Assembly: GCA_964059195.1 (NCBI GenBank) | Contig: CAXKWD010000003.1 | Span: 17,652,606 to 17,716,605 of the forward strand | Source of the DNA: Ectobius pallidus | Lineage: Eukaryota; Arthropoda; Insecta; Blattodea; Ectobiidae | Direction of reading: 5' to 3' | DNA length: 64,000 bases | Shown: one piece after another, positions 22,301 to 37,300 of the stretch | Layout of the letters: every line of letters begins with the position of its first letter | Numbering within the stretch: the stretch's first letter is position 1 | Notes under the pieces: generated by a model | Told to the model about the DNA's origin: nothing | Database searches by the model: none | Seen by the model: the letters and a program-made list of their open reading frames with translations, nothing else | Translations under genes and position numbers: made by a program

Positions 22301-25300
22301 AAACAGTTTACCAATCTGTAATAATAAAAGGAAGTGTTTGTCTGTCTGTCCGCGATGCCCAGCGAAATCTACTGAACGCAGAGATCTGAAATTTTAAACA
22401 TAGATGGACTGAAGGGTGGGCGAATGCACTTCGAAGCCGGATTTTTAATTTTTGCTTTCGTTCGCGAGTTATGAGTGAAAAACTGGCAGAAAACGTGATT
22501 TTAGCGCTATTGAAGCATCAGTTTTCAGTAATACATTTGAAGGGGCTAGTTCCATAAGGGCGTAAGGCACAACAGCAAAGTTGTGAGAAATCTTAATGTT
22601 TCTAAGCAATGTTACCACTTACAAGCACAGGTCTTTTCTTATGACAGAGCAGAGGTTTAAGGCACAAGTATAAATTGTTCACTGAGTATTTAAGATATAT
22701 GAGGAGAAGGAATAAATGTTAAAAGCTCAGAATTCAAGATGTGCCTTACGCCCTTATGGAGCTAGCCCCTTCATTTCAATTGTCAAATCAATTGCAGATG
22801 GCTTTGCTTACTTTTGTCATGATTTGGAAATAAAGAACCGCTTCATTTTATAAGCCCACCCTGATCGATTCATTTGTTTATAATGCCAAGGCATGCAGAC
22901 ATCTGAAATTTTCGACATAGTCAGAAGAGGGATAATGAATATAGACTTTAAATGGACAAACATTGATCAATTTGGATAAACTATGCAGAGGTTTTCTGGG
23001 CCAGAGAACTCGAATATGAGGTTGTTTTTCCCAGGCGACGCTTTCTAATTGTAGAATTCACTTCAAAACTGGATTTTTAGCTGTTTCATTAATTATATTA
23101 TTCTTTAGTATTGAATGTTTTGCATGCACGTGTTAATAAATATAATGTTTTAATTATTTTACTGTTAATTTTTCATCTTCCAATTAATTATCGTGGGTGA
23201 AGCCATGGGGATCTGCTAGTCAATCATAATCAGATCTTTAGGCAGCAGACTAATTCTTCAATCTTGCCCAACAACTGTGAACCTTTTACTACTCTTGCCA
23301 TTACAAATAGTGAAATTAAATATTCTTAAACGTAGGTTGGATTTAACTGAATCTTAATGCCATTATTGGTTTCCATTTCAGAATGTGGAAAGTTGAATGA
23401 ACTGAACATTCCTCGCCATGATCGGAAGCAACAGATCTATGCATTTCATGTGATATCTCAGGCAGGACTCCATTTAAATGATCTCACAGCAGCTTTATCA
23501 GACTACCATACTTATAGTGAACAGCGACTACATTTTATTTTCAGCGAAATTAGTCCAGTCAATAGCAGGGTAAGTAGGCTAGTATGTCTCAGGCCAGTAT
23601 TCATAGTCGCAATAAGTCATACTTATATCAAAGTCAAACTTTAATCTCGTCTTAAGTTGAGTTTCCGACACAAACAAGTTGGACTTATGACGTATTTACT
23701 TTATAAAGTCAGACTTGACAAAGTCGAGCTTATTGCTATTTATAGTCACTAAAGTATGACTTATTTGTCGAAATAAGTCATACTTTATCAAGTCAAGGGT
23801 CCCCCTGACTTATTTCAGTTTAAGTCAGAACCATAGACAGTTATTTGGAGGATCTTGGCGAGGTGTTAGCATTATTTGCAAAACATGAAGAATCCATTTA
23901 AATTCTACATTGACAATAATGTTTAAAAGAGGTTTCGTTTGAAAAAAACACAATTTTGGAAATACCAGTCGGCTTTCTTTCATCAGAATCTCTCTCCGCT
24001 GGCATTTCATATCGGCCCAAAACTGTTTTTAATCTTTCTAGAACTCAATTAATATCGAAATAAATACATAAGCGTACCGGTATTAATTCTGTAAGATGTG
24101 GGTGTGTAGAATTCTATATGGTGTTATAATCTGTTACAGTTTTCCAGCCTTCTGAAGGAAAATGCTAGGGTCCTGCGAGCTCTAGAACAAGGCTATACAG
24201 ATTTCCAAGAGGGGATTGAAGGTGAAGGCTGTGTCAGTCTGGAGACATTACCATCCCTCCATAGACTGTCTGATCACCTAGCATCGTACTCAGTATACCT
24301 GAATCGCCTGCTCCCTTATCAGTGCCTCAGGTACTTATTCCTCTGTTTCTTTTACTTTTCATATTCTATGTGCTGTTTTTATTAAGTGGCAGAATGGTGT
24401 TTTATGAGATTGTGTAGGGACGGGAAAATGTCTGTCAATGTGTCTGTGTGCACGAAAACTCAAATATGTTTTTTTATTTTTATTTTCATTAAACTTTGTA
24501 TACTTATTTGTAACGTCCATGGGAAGAAGCCTATTTAATTGGACCGAATTGGTTGACTGGTACCGTAGTAGTGCCTAATTTAGTGCCTATTTTTTGGTAA
24601 TATATTAGAAAGGATTTATCAAATGCAAATCAGTTCTCATGACAACATATTGTTTAACAGTGCTCATATATGACTTTGGAAGTTGCAATACAGGTAACTT
24701 TTTCAAATAACACTACCCACATATTCCTTAACATTATGCTTATCAAATTAGACCTTTGTTCTTCCGTAAGCTCTGCTTAACGAATCGATCTGGAGCTTAA
24801 CTCTGAAATTGATTAAAAAATAACCTATTTTCTGCATATCATAATTGCAATTATCACTGATTAAACAAAAGCATTCTGGCACTCGTTACATCAGTTTACC
24901 TGATTTCATTTGTTTATATATATACAGATGTATGGACTTGTTCCTTGGTTCAGTGTTTAGTTTTTGCTGACTACTGGTTTGGAGGCTCTAGTACTGTCCC
25001 CTGTAATGAATTGGACTTTTTTGAGCTGAGTCTGAGTTTGTACAAACCGATGATGAATGGATGGTAGCTACCCCTACTATAAGGATCTCATCTATAGAAT
25101 TCATGTGGTAGTAAAAGTAACCAGAAAATGTCTTAACCCAAATATAAAATGTTGTTTTTACGACTTTTCCTTGTGCTGTGCTGATTACAGACATATATAT
25201 ATACATGCTTCTAAAAATAGTATTTTTGGATTCAGAGGACCTCAAAATGTGTACTTATGTTAAAAACTTGCCACCTTCTTTTTCCTGTGGTACAAGTAGA

Positions 25301-28300
25301 GAAAGTTGTGTATCCTGACCGCTTAATCTGATTGTGTTCTGTTAAAAATTTCATTTTGTATTTCATTGGTGCAGTGTAAGGGTAGACTTGGAGACTGCCT
25401 ACCTAAATAATATAAGAAAATAAGTTGGTTCAGAAACAAATAAAATCAGGTAAACTGATATAACGAAGTGCCAGTATGCTTTTTTAATCAATAATTGCAG
25501 TTATGCTTATGATATACAGAAAATAAGTTTTTTTTTTTTTTTAAAATAGATCTCCGAGTTAAACTCCAGATCGATTCATTAAGCAGGGCTTACGGAAGAA
25601 CAAAGGTCTAAAGTTTGATTCTTAACCTTAATTCATATTGGTATACACTGATATACTAATTCTTAAAATATGTAAACATTTTACAAAATGCATTGACAAT
25701 GAATTAGTACAGTAAGCCAATAAGAAGAGGATAGTTCCACCTAGCGGTATGCAGTTTTGTTCTGAGTATAGGCTTATGCAATTTTAACGCAACGCAATAA
25801 CTTTAAAGCTAGTTTCTGTTCGTGAAATAACATTTATAGGCTTATGTTATTATTTAGGAATGATGTAGGTCAATGGAAGACAATGAATTCCCAGTTTTTT
25901 TAAAGAAAAATGTAATACTTATTTAAGCACATTGACAAAATAGGACACAAGAATGGAATAGGCTCAATTTAACACAATTGATAATAATAAAAAATAAAAA
26001 TTTGCTTCAGGGTGGACTCGAACGTGATATCTCTTGATTACTAGACAAGCATCTTACCCCATGACCAATCCACACCTCGACTTTTGAGTGTCCAATACCA
26101 AAGAATACTATCTCGTCGTAGCTCACAGAAAACAAAAATCACCGTATTTCGAAATTAGGCTATATTTCGAGCCTTCTAGTTTTCTTATGTTACAATATAG
26201 AATAATTTCATTCATTGGTAACATAATATTCGCGATATTCGAGTCATAAATGCGAATTTGGCCCTCACTAAAGCAGCGTACCAACTTATGAAAATTCTCA
26301 GAAGTTAATGTTTTTATTTATTAAGAGGTCAGGGATTATAAATCTGACATAGGCTGAAGTAAAATTCAATGCTTTAATCTAATTGTAATCAATTTTAGCA
26401 AAATAATTAGTCATTATACAACAGCATTTCATCTATAATCGTACATATGGGAACATTTGTTTTTCATGTAGATGTCCACTGTCCATGGCAACTGAAGGAA
26501 GCTTTATAAGCTGTCATTAATTGATGACGCTATAAGAAAGAACCGAGAATTTTATTTTGCATTTGAAGAAGGTGCCTTCTTTTTACCCTCCTTTACTAAA
26601 GAAGGTTTCGACAGGAATTGAAGGCTTGTTCCAGAATTCCCCTTTATTTACCTTAGTTACGGGACTCGCCCGCTGATTGGTTGGCCGCAAGCCAATCAAA
26701 ATGCTTCGAAATGAACCAAAATATTATAAAGATTTGACTGATAATTACTCTTTATTTCGGTACTGGACAACCGATTAGGTCCAAATTCAATAGGCTTATT
26801 GCCATGATTATTATAAATAAGTATACGAAGTTTCATGAAAATCCGATAAAGCGTATTTGAGTTACCGCGCCTTTTCTTATATGATACCATAAAAGGGCAC
26901 TAAATTGGGTATTATTCCGGTACCGGCCAACCGATTTGGTCCAATATCAACAGACATATTCCCATGGACATTATAAATAAGTATTCCAAGTTTCATGAAA
27001 ATCCGATAAAGCGTATGTGAGTTATGGCGCCTTTAAAATATACACTAAATTGGGTTTTACTCCGGTACCGGTGAACCGATTTGGTCCAATTTCAATAGGG
27101 TTCTTCCCATGGACATTATAAACGCGTATACCAAGTTTCATTAAAATTCGATAAAGCGTATTTGAGTTAGAGCGCGTACAGACACACGGACGGACGGACG
27201 GACGGACGGACAGACATTTTTTGTCCCCCACACAATCTCATAAAGTACCATACTGGCACTTAATAAATAGGGCAGCATCAACCAAGTCATTAATTATTAT
27301 AAATTCATTAACCCTGTCTTCAGAATATTTTTTGCTGCTGCATACCCCAATCCCACTTGCTTTTATGCATCAACTTGTGGTGCTGTGTGCTTAGGCAGCA
27401 TCAAAATCTCAGATGGTCCAGACAGTCAAGTTTCATCAAATGCAAGTTATGACTTATCCCATTAAATTTTAACCTACTCGTTGCGAAGACAGGTTGATTT
27501 GTTTTGCAAGAGCAGCATAAAGTTACCATCAAAGAGACTGGATGGAGGTTTTAAGAATCTAGTCTTTTGATACTTGCTCACTTGAAGAGCACCCAAGCTG
27601 GAAGCCGGACAATAGAATGAATAAGGGAAGGTTGCAGTAACATAAACATTACATTCCTCAGTCGTTGCTAGCCCAGAATTGAGTGTAGTGTTAGTTTATT
27701 TCAAACTTGTGATTGTTCCTGTGTCACATTTTTAATCTAATAAGTATGGACACTTCCATGGATAACACCATTTTCAACTCTACCGTATGAACCAAAAACT
27801 AAACGAAAAGGTAAAAGACTAACTCCTAAGGTTGATTTAGGCGTTTTTTTTTAAATTAACCTTATACTATATTTTTTAATCTATGTACAGTGAACTCTCG
27901 ATAATTCAGACCTCAGTATGCTGGACTTCGGATAACTCGGACAGATTCTTGGCAACCTAGACCCAGATCTACAGCCATTCTATGGCCACTTCAGAACTGC
28001 AAGAGAGTAATTATTCAAAAGCAACAGAAACAATGTGTACACAGAAGAATATTTACAGTTTCTTTCGGCCTAAATCTTCTGAGAAAAATATGCACACAGT
28101 GCCACATCAATCATAATATTGTACTAATAATGTAACAGTGTGTATTTCAGACTATGACTAGAAATTTCAATATAGAACTGAAGTGTTATTCTTTTTTGTT
28201 CCAATTATAAGTGTTAATATTATGTTCTGCCTCATACGTTTTGTTATTGTAGATTAAACACGAAATTTCATTACTTAAATACCATTTCTAATTTACTCTC

Positions 28301-31300
28301 CACAAGCCGGACATTTCATAACTCGGACAGACCCCCGCCCACTTTAGTCCGGTTTATCCAGAGTTCACTGTAGTTCAAAATCTAAGTCCAGTCAATTTCG
28401 ATAATAATTATTAATGATTATAGTAGGCCTACTCTTACTAATACTAATACCACTATTATTACATACTGCTAGTATTACTACTACTAATAATAATAATATT
28501 TTATATAGGTAGGCCTATATACATAATTGAATCCATGTGCAAAATATTAACATTATTTTATTATTTAATACGCTAATAGGCTACAATGGGAATTCGTGTA
28601 TCATTTGAATAAAAATTCATATTTTTAAATCCAGTTTACCCAGAACACAACGTCAAGCTACGCCACTGCTGTGCTTCCTAAATAAGCTGTGTAAATGCTC
28701 TTAATATTTTAGGTATTTAACAGTATGCCCTCAATAGTGTAGTAAACTTTTGATCCGGAAAATCATTAATCATATACCAGCATCTTCATGTAAAATTGTT
28801 ACAAATATTCACAAAATTAGTTATGAAGTGGTGATGGTTGAAATGTGAAAATTACAGGATTATTATTTAATTGCAGCCTAGAAGAAGAAAGCTTGTTATC
28901 AACATGCACAGAGTCTTTGCAAGTAGCGAACGCAGAGGTTCGTCATCATATAGCTCAAGTTACTTCACACTTCATGAAGCTCAACACTTATGTTAAACTG
29001 CTGGCTGTACAAAGTAAGCATACGTTTGACTCATTTCTTTGTTTCGTGTTTTAGTTTTATCAAATTATAAATGTAAAGCAAAGTAATTAAAATACAATAA
29101 CAATATTAAGGCTAGTTTACACGGCAAAATTAGGTTTCGTAACTGAGTTTTGCAACTGTTTTTTTACTTGAATGCACAAGCGCTAGATGTACTGGCGACA
29201 ATGAGTTACGACACTACGCAGTTTCGGCTGATTCCAACTTTTCACGAAACTATAATAGTAATTTTGAGATTATGCGCTTATTTAGCTTGTTCGCATTTCG
29301 TAAAATGAAATGGGGAAGTGAGGAAATTGTGAAATGCCTGTATTAATACGTGTTTCAAACGTTTGTATGGGATTTTAACAATTTTAACTTGAAATAACAT
29401 GAAATGTGCGGTTGCATTGGAAAGAAAATGTGTGTAATTAGTTTCACAAGATCACTTTCATGAAAGTGGTTACGAAACCTAGTGTCATCATGTAAACTAG
29501 CCTTTAGGCACATTTCCTATTGAGATTCGTAGCCATCAGCATAACAATCAATATATTTTCAGAAATTGAGAATGTATGCATTGTGCTGTTAAGTATTATA
29601 CTACATTGTGTAATTATAATGGCATTTATGAAGATGCATTTATGTTTATCAAACAAACAGTAGCAGTATTAAATGGTATTGGAAGTAAACACAGTGAAAT
29701 TGTATAACATAATAATTATATAGGGAGTTATACGATAATTAACACAATACTTCACTTCAAGCAGGTACCGTTAAATTTGGTTTCCTGAAGTTTATAATGT
29801 ACATTTTTGTTCATAGTAATTGAAAAGATGCTACTTCTGATACCATAACGAGATATATTAGATAACTAGAATAGGGCTTGATCTGTCCAACAAATTTCAC
29901 AACCTGCAATGCCCGTTGTTTTCATTATTAAAAATGAAGAGAGAGGATTGAAAAGGATGTATTCAATTATCGAGGAAAATTTCTTTTCCAGAAGCATCAT
30001 ACCTTTTATTGCTGATTAAAAGATATTCTACTGTATCTTTTTTGAAAGAACAAAGGAACAGTTCAATTTTTTTATACTAACATACTTGCCTTCTCATATG
30101 TTACATTGCAGATTGGCTACCCTGACCTTAAACCTTTGGGATTCCTTTCAACATCCTTCCTGTAAAATCCTGTGAGTATCTGGAGGTAATTTTAAGTATA
30201 GCGATGAATTGCTATCGCTGTCATTTTCAATTAGGAGCTATATAGTGTTTCTTTTCTTTCTTTTTTCAGGTAAACGTGCTTATCAGCATCCACCAGCGTC
30301 ACAAAGAAGGTTCCTATTAGAATTAACAGAAGTTCTTAAAGCTCTACATGAATCAATAAAAGGTACTATTTTATAAGTTTTATTTACTGGAGTGAAGCCT
30401 CCAAAAACACCATCACGTTTTACCCATTGAACCATCTTCAATAAGTTTCATGTTTCTGATTGTGCTTTAAGTATAAAATAGGAAACAACGATCAATAGCT
30501 CAGTCTTATTTGTTTATCATACGTTGGTGAACTGTACATAATTAAAAAAGGCACTATTATTTCACAGTTTTCAAATAAATAGGAAGTTTATATAGTGAAA
30601 TTACAAAATATCTAATAATACTCGAGATGGAGATTTTACATACATACTTAACTAATTACGGAAAACTAACCTGAACATGTTTCAAGCCTGCCTCTAGACT
30701 CATCCTCAGCTATACTCCATCTGATGGAGTATAGCTGAGCATGGATTCTCATAAGTTTAGTTTCCAGCAATTGTTAACATGTGACACAGAAATCTAATTA
30801 TAACTTTTTATTTTCTAGATCTGTATCGTGCATACACTCAGAAAAGAAATATTGAAAATGCTTTACCAACCACATCTGAGCGATTACAAACCACAGACGA
30901 CTGTCTAGTGAACTCTTTAAATGCAATGGTTCAAGCAACTGGAAAGGTAAGAATATCATTCACAGTGAAAAAATAATATTGAGATAAGTTACATACACTA
31001 CTTCCCTTATTTCAGTTACTAACCTGAACTCAGGTTTCGATGAGCCTCCTCATCATTTTCAGCAGTTTTACTCCATCTGTCTGTTGGTTCGCATCAGCAC
31101 CCTCTGGTGATGAAGTTGTCCTCTGCAGAAATATCAAAGTTCATTAGGTTGTTTTTATTCTTGTGTAAGTAGATTTTTTCTCATACTGTTAGTTGCTTGT
31201 GTCAATGAATAAACTTGTTCAGTATCTGTTTCGTTCCTATTTGGTGTCATATATAGGAATGACAGAGCTTATATTTTTTTCTCATATTGTTAGTTGCTTG

Positions 31301-34300
31301 TGTCCATGAATAAACTTATTCAGTATCGGTTTCGTTCCTATTTGATGTCATACATAGGAAAGACAATAGGACCAAGAAACATTTTAGACAATATTAAATA
31401 TGCTCATATAGAAAAATCTGCAATAGCAGCCCATGTTTGGAAAATAGGACATGAAATAGGATCGAAACTGGTATTGAAAAAGTTTATTCATGGACACAAA
31501 CAACTTACAGTATGGAAAAAAAATCTACATACACAAGAATAAGAACAACCTAATGAACTTTGACATTCCCGCGAAGGTCAATCTCATCATGAAGTTCAAT
31601 AGATGTCCATCAGAGGATGCTGATGCGAACCTACCGACAGATGGAGTATAACTGTTGAAAATAATGAGAAGGCTCATCGAATCCTGGGTTCAGGTTACTT
31701 ACTTACTCAATGGCAATAGACAATTCCTAAGCAAGCTATCTTAAAGAAATATTATCTATTTTATGGAACCCGAAGGTTCATTGCCGCACTTACCTGAGTC
31801 CGCCATTCAACCCTATTCTGTGCTAACTCCATCCAACCATCCCTCGCAAATCCTATTTCCCTTAAATCTATCCTAATACTATCCTCCCACCTACGTCTAG
31901 GTCTTCCACGTGGTCTTTTCCCTTCGGGTCTCCCGGTCACGTTCAGGTTAGTAATTAAAATAAGGGAAGTCGTGTATGTAACTCATCTTAATATTTTTTC
32001 ATAGTAATAACTTCCCTGTATAAACTTTCTAAAAATTTCTAGAATCCTTTGCAATCTTAACATTATTAAAAAAAGAAGTACTCTTCCTTAATGTATGACA
32101 CTGGTTGATCATTACTATTTTAGCTTGCGACAGTGATGTCTGACAGTAGAGCAGAGCTGTACAAAACAACTGGTGTGTTGCCATTTACAGCAATCACCAG
32201 TGTAGGAAGCATACATCCAGCCGTATCAAACTTCAAAAAGAGAGCAGCGCTCTATGTTAGTTATCTTGAACAGGTATGTTCCATTCTTTGTTTATGTTTT
32301 ATAACTGTGACTGGTGAATTGTATCAGTAGTAACAGAACTTGTGTAGTACTGTGGATGTGTAGTTCCAAAGATCACTTATTAGTAAATAAGCGAATGTAA
32401 GATGACCCCATATTTTTCGATTGAAGAATTTGGTAAAAAGCCTCGTCTTGGAATCAGGTAAATACAGAACAACATACGACCATTGTATGATGTAACGTAT
32501 TAATTTTAACAGGAAGAATCTCCATCAGTCCCATACGAAGATGCATTGAGAGATCATGAGGAGGTGAAGAGCAATGCGCTGAGTCGTGATACCCTGACCG
32601 AACAGCTGGCAAGCTGTACGCAGCGAGCTACAAAACTAGAGCAGGACAAGGAACATTGGAGACTAGAGTACCAACTGTTACAGCTACGGCACTGTAAAGT
32701 GAGTGATTCTTATTTTCAAAATGTATTTGTTTTAGTAGGTACATTCCAAACACTCTTGTTTTATAATATGTAGTTGTAGATACATGATAGATATAGCAGT
32801 TTGGGAAGAATACTTGGATTTTCCAAGTTATGGAAAAAAAAAAAAAAAAAAGCAAAGCCACCTGCAATTGATTTGACAATTGAAATGTAATAGCGAAAAC
32901 TGATGCTTTGATAACACTAAAAATCACGTTTTCTGCCAGTTTTTTACTCATAACTCGCAAACAAAAGCGAAAATTATAAATCCGGCTTTGAGGTGCATTG
33001 AGCCTCCGTTCAGTCCATCTATGTTTAAAATTGCAGATCTCTGCATGCAATAGATTTCACTGGGCATCGCACACAGACAGACAAATACTTTCTCTTATTA
33101 TTATTATACTACAGATAGCATAATGTGAACTGGGTAATGGAGTACCGTTGCTGTTTTTGATACTGAATACTTTTTACAGAATTAATTCCTTCCATTGTAT
33201 AAAAACATTAATGTTGATTTCTTTTTAACAAAGTTTCTATTATTATGAATATTTATTTGACTGTTTTTATAGTTTTTAATCTCAAAATTCTCTCATTAAA
33301 GAAGTGTCACATGGACAAAGTAAAACAAAAGTATAAATTAACACATGGATACAAACAATAAATTAACTATGTTTTAACTTCCAAGATTGAAATTAAAATT
33401 TATTTTCATTACAAAAAAAATGATTTTGCAATGTTGGAACAGACTCCTTAGTACAGCTATTACAAAATTCGAAAGATCTGAATAAAAAGAATTATTATTT
33501 TCTGCTGGTATACATTTTGTCTTTTTTTTTGGGGGGGGGGGCATTTTATTATGAGAACACTTTTTTTTTTTTTTTTTTTTTACGTGACAGTGTATTGAAC
33601 AAATGCTGTCAACTTGAACAAGATATATCGACATATTTGCAAATGAATGAATATTTAAATATGTAAATATGTAAATGTGTAAATGAATATTTTGAATGCT
33701 ATTCTGATATTTTAAAATATTTTTTTTTTAATATTCCAAGTGATACTTTATTGTAATTTGAATAAACTGTATTGTAATGGTTATTGTATAAATTTATTTT
33801 GACAATGTACAAAAACATTTTGCTTGACGTTTATGACTACCAATAAAGTTTACAAGCAATGACAAGATTGCACTAATAGTTTGCTCTTGCTGGAAGAAAT
33901 TCATAGGTTATCGACATGTGTTAAATAGCCAGTAATATATTATGTTTATTATTAATAATGATAATATTAATAATAATAATAATAATAATAATAGTAATAA
34001 TAACCATAAATTGCAAATTTATTGCATCAAGATATAATGAAATAAAAAAAACTTCATAAATGTATACAGCAAAATGTATGTTTGTTGTAGAAACTGAAAG
34101 ACTTGGAGGGTCAGATTCAGTCACTGAGTGGCAGCACTACTCCTCACAGTGATGATTCTCAGACTGACAAGCTCACTCCCATGGATCCTGCCACAGTCAC
34201 CAACCTGGTAAGCTAGCTGTCTACTGAGTCAACATTTCTGCAATGCATGTTACAGGCCTATAACGGCATACCAGTAATAAAGAGGACGCAATACACATTT

Positions 34301-37300
34301 CTTTAGAATATGGAGGGAAGCTTAGTAGGCAAAAAAGATATTAAAACTGAATGAACTAATAGATAAGAAAATCTGCTGTTTGATTAATTAATACATTGTT
34401 TTTTAAAACGGACGGGCAAATTCTTATTTATAGTAAGAGGAAAATGGGAAGCAAAGGTAAAGTATTGAAAGTCAGAAAAGGGCATAGATGGTCATTAATA
34501 GGGTTCGGATGTTTATGACCTAGAAAAGTGGAAAATATGACTGCAAATATGCCCTTAAACATACTAAATATGTCCTAACAAAATAATGTATTTTCGAAAA
34601 ATAAATGTTCCAATTTAAAACATTTAAAGACACTAAATTCTTACATCACATAAATTCAATCGGATAATAACTTTTTTAACGATTTTGGTGATTTACAGTT
34701 TTACTTGTAATGAACTTCTATTTTTAAAGAATTTTCTCCTGTTTGCTTGCTTCATCAGCTCCAAATACTTGTAATATTTTGTAGACCTTGCGTGTCCCTA
34801 TAATATATGAAAAAATGCATGTGATTTAAAATTTAAGTTACCTATTAATTTGACTAAACATTAAAATAATTAAATAAATTTCACCTTTAACTTGACCATG
34901 TAGTGCATACTCTATATAATCGTGCTCCTTTACCTAATTTATAACTGAAATATGATGTTAAATTACAAATATGGCTAAAATATGACCAAGACCACAAAAA
35001 TGACCAAAATATAGCTTTATATACAAAATAGAAACTCTCCGATTATGATTACAAATGTTCAATTCGTGTTTAATTTGTGTTTCCGGCAAGAACGGACTTC
35101 TTTTAAAACTGGTGTGAACGTTAGGAAGTGTTCCAAGAAGTATTTCCAAGAAGTGAGTTCTCCCCTGCCACTAACTGTAAATGAGGAAGCTATGTTAAGA
35201 ATTCGGACAGACTGCCTACATGAGGGTGGAGCAGGTAGAATGAGCCCTACATGCAATGAGACATTCCAAACTTTCACTTCTTTTAGTGCAGTGTCCATTC
35301 AGCTGTTAAACACTGTACTACACTACACTACACTACACTATAGTTACTTACATGGATCCCACATGATTTTCAACCCCTTTGTGTACTGAAGCACTGGACA
35401 TATACTGTAATAAATTGAGTTACTGTACAGTATTTTATTTTATGCTAAAGTTTTCTATTTGCCTTTTGTTTAATTTTTCTTTCATAATACAGTACATAGA
35501 CTGGCACATAAATATCAAGAAGAGATTGGAAGTGCTAAAAATGTTTGTCATACCAGTTCTACTATATGGCTGCCAGACATGGGCATTAAGAAAGGAACAA
35601 GTTAACATGATGGAGATTTGTCAGAGAAAGATGGAAAGAAAACTGTTGGGAATAAATCTAAGGGACAGGATAAGAAATGAGGAGTTAAGAAAAAGAAGTG
35701 GACTGGAAAACGCAGCGATTGTTGTAAGAAAAACCAAATGGAATTGGGGAGGTCACGTCATCAGAATGAATCAAGAAAGATGGGCGTATGCAACAACTGT
35801 TTGGGACCAGAGGAAGGGTAAAAGAAGCAGAGGCAGACCTCGACGCAGATGGGAGGACGAATTCAGGGAGGAGTTAGGAATGAGATGGACAAGACAGGCC
35901 AAAGAAAGAGTGAACTGGAAACAAGAGATAAAACATTTAAATCATTAGGAAAACAGTGATCTAGGAAAGAAAGAAGAGTTCAGGCAGAAACGAGATGTTC
36001 AGGATAGGTCATAGAAAAAGTGAACTGAAAACAAATGATAGAGCATTTAATTCATTAGGAAAACAGTGTCCTAGGAAAGTGTTGTTAATATATAGGTCTT
36101 AACCCACCAGGAGGCAAAAACCCAACTCTCCAAGGAAATAGCTCACCTTGGGAGAGTAAAACAGAGCCAGCCCTACCATGGTAGGAGGCCCTTGCCCTAT
36201 AAGGGATTGTGACGGGCTTATTTATTTATTATTTATTTTATTATAATACAGTTTTAAATTAATACAGCACTCACCGTATTATGCCATTTTTATTTTAAAA
36301 TTTAAATTTAATTTTAGTGCAACCCTCACTTTGTGCCACTAAATGTTAGAGAATGAATGGTGGCATTATATCGAGGGTTGACAGTATATATGTATATTTA
36401 CTTTTTAGACAATTCATTTGAACTGTTTCAAAGAAAATTAAGAAAACTTAACATTTTTTCCAAATAAAGTGAGAGTCCTCAACATGCTTGGTGTTGCATT
36501 CTTCGAAGGTATCTACGTTGTTTATAATGTACTAACTTAAAAGACCCAGTGTTGCCCAGGTTTTGTATTTTATAATTTGAAATTAACTTATGAAGGACTT
36601 TCAATTTTCAAATTCTAGGTCCTCATATATGTATTAAAAATTGAAATGAAGAAGAACGACTTATCACATTCAAACTATTCCCTCAGAGAACGCTTGATAT
36701 AGCTTTTTATGGCTCATAGAGGATGTAGAATTTTGCATCCCATTGCTTCTATATCTTCAATATTTATTTACAGCAATGAATTATATCGATAGCTTCTCAG
36801 ATTTGTCAAAGTCCCGTATCATTTATTTCCAAACCTACCTGAGACCAATGCCAACAATACATTGTTGTCATGTGAACTGTGATTTGGATTTGATAATTTT
36901 GTGTAAAAAGGGATTAAGTATTCTCAAAAAATTTTATTTTTGGCATTTAAAATCAAAATTTTGCAAAATCCTTCATAGTGAGCACTTACATTATGAAACG
37001 AAGGTACTGTCAAAATTTCAAGTCTCTACCTGTTATAGTTTAGGCTCTATGTTGATTCTCTGTCAGTCAGTCAGTCAGGACAAAGCTACCTGTATATTGA
37101 AGATTAGTGCATTAAAATACACGATATTTCTGGTGATATTAAACAACACTTTATGCTGATAGATTGCATAACAACTTCCTTTACCTTATGGGTAGAGTAA
37201 ATATTAGCATACATAAGGTATAATTTTTCCCCCAATAAGCTGAGTCAATATGAATGCAGTTTATGCTTGCATTTGTTCCAGCTAGGAAAGTTGGAAGCTC

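Noticed and set aside
26010..26090. Functional tRNA gene (minus)
   Set aside because: Boxes are present but acceptor and T stems do not pair; more likely SINE head or pseudogene.
27186..27211. CRISPR-like repetition
   Set aside because: Simple GGAC microsatellite in a eukaryotic intron; no spacers.
32628..33050. 140-codon minus-strand open frame
   Set aside because: Antisense to PPP1R21 exon 12 plus an inverted repeat-A copy and a poly-A run; no protein family.
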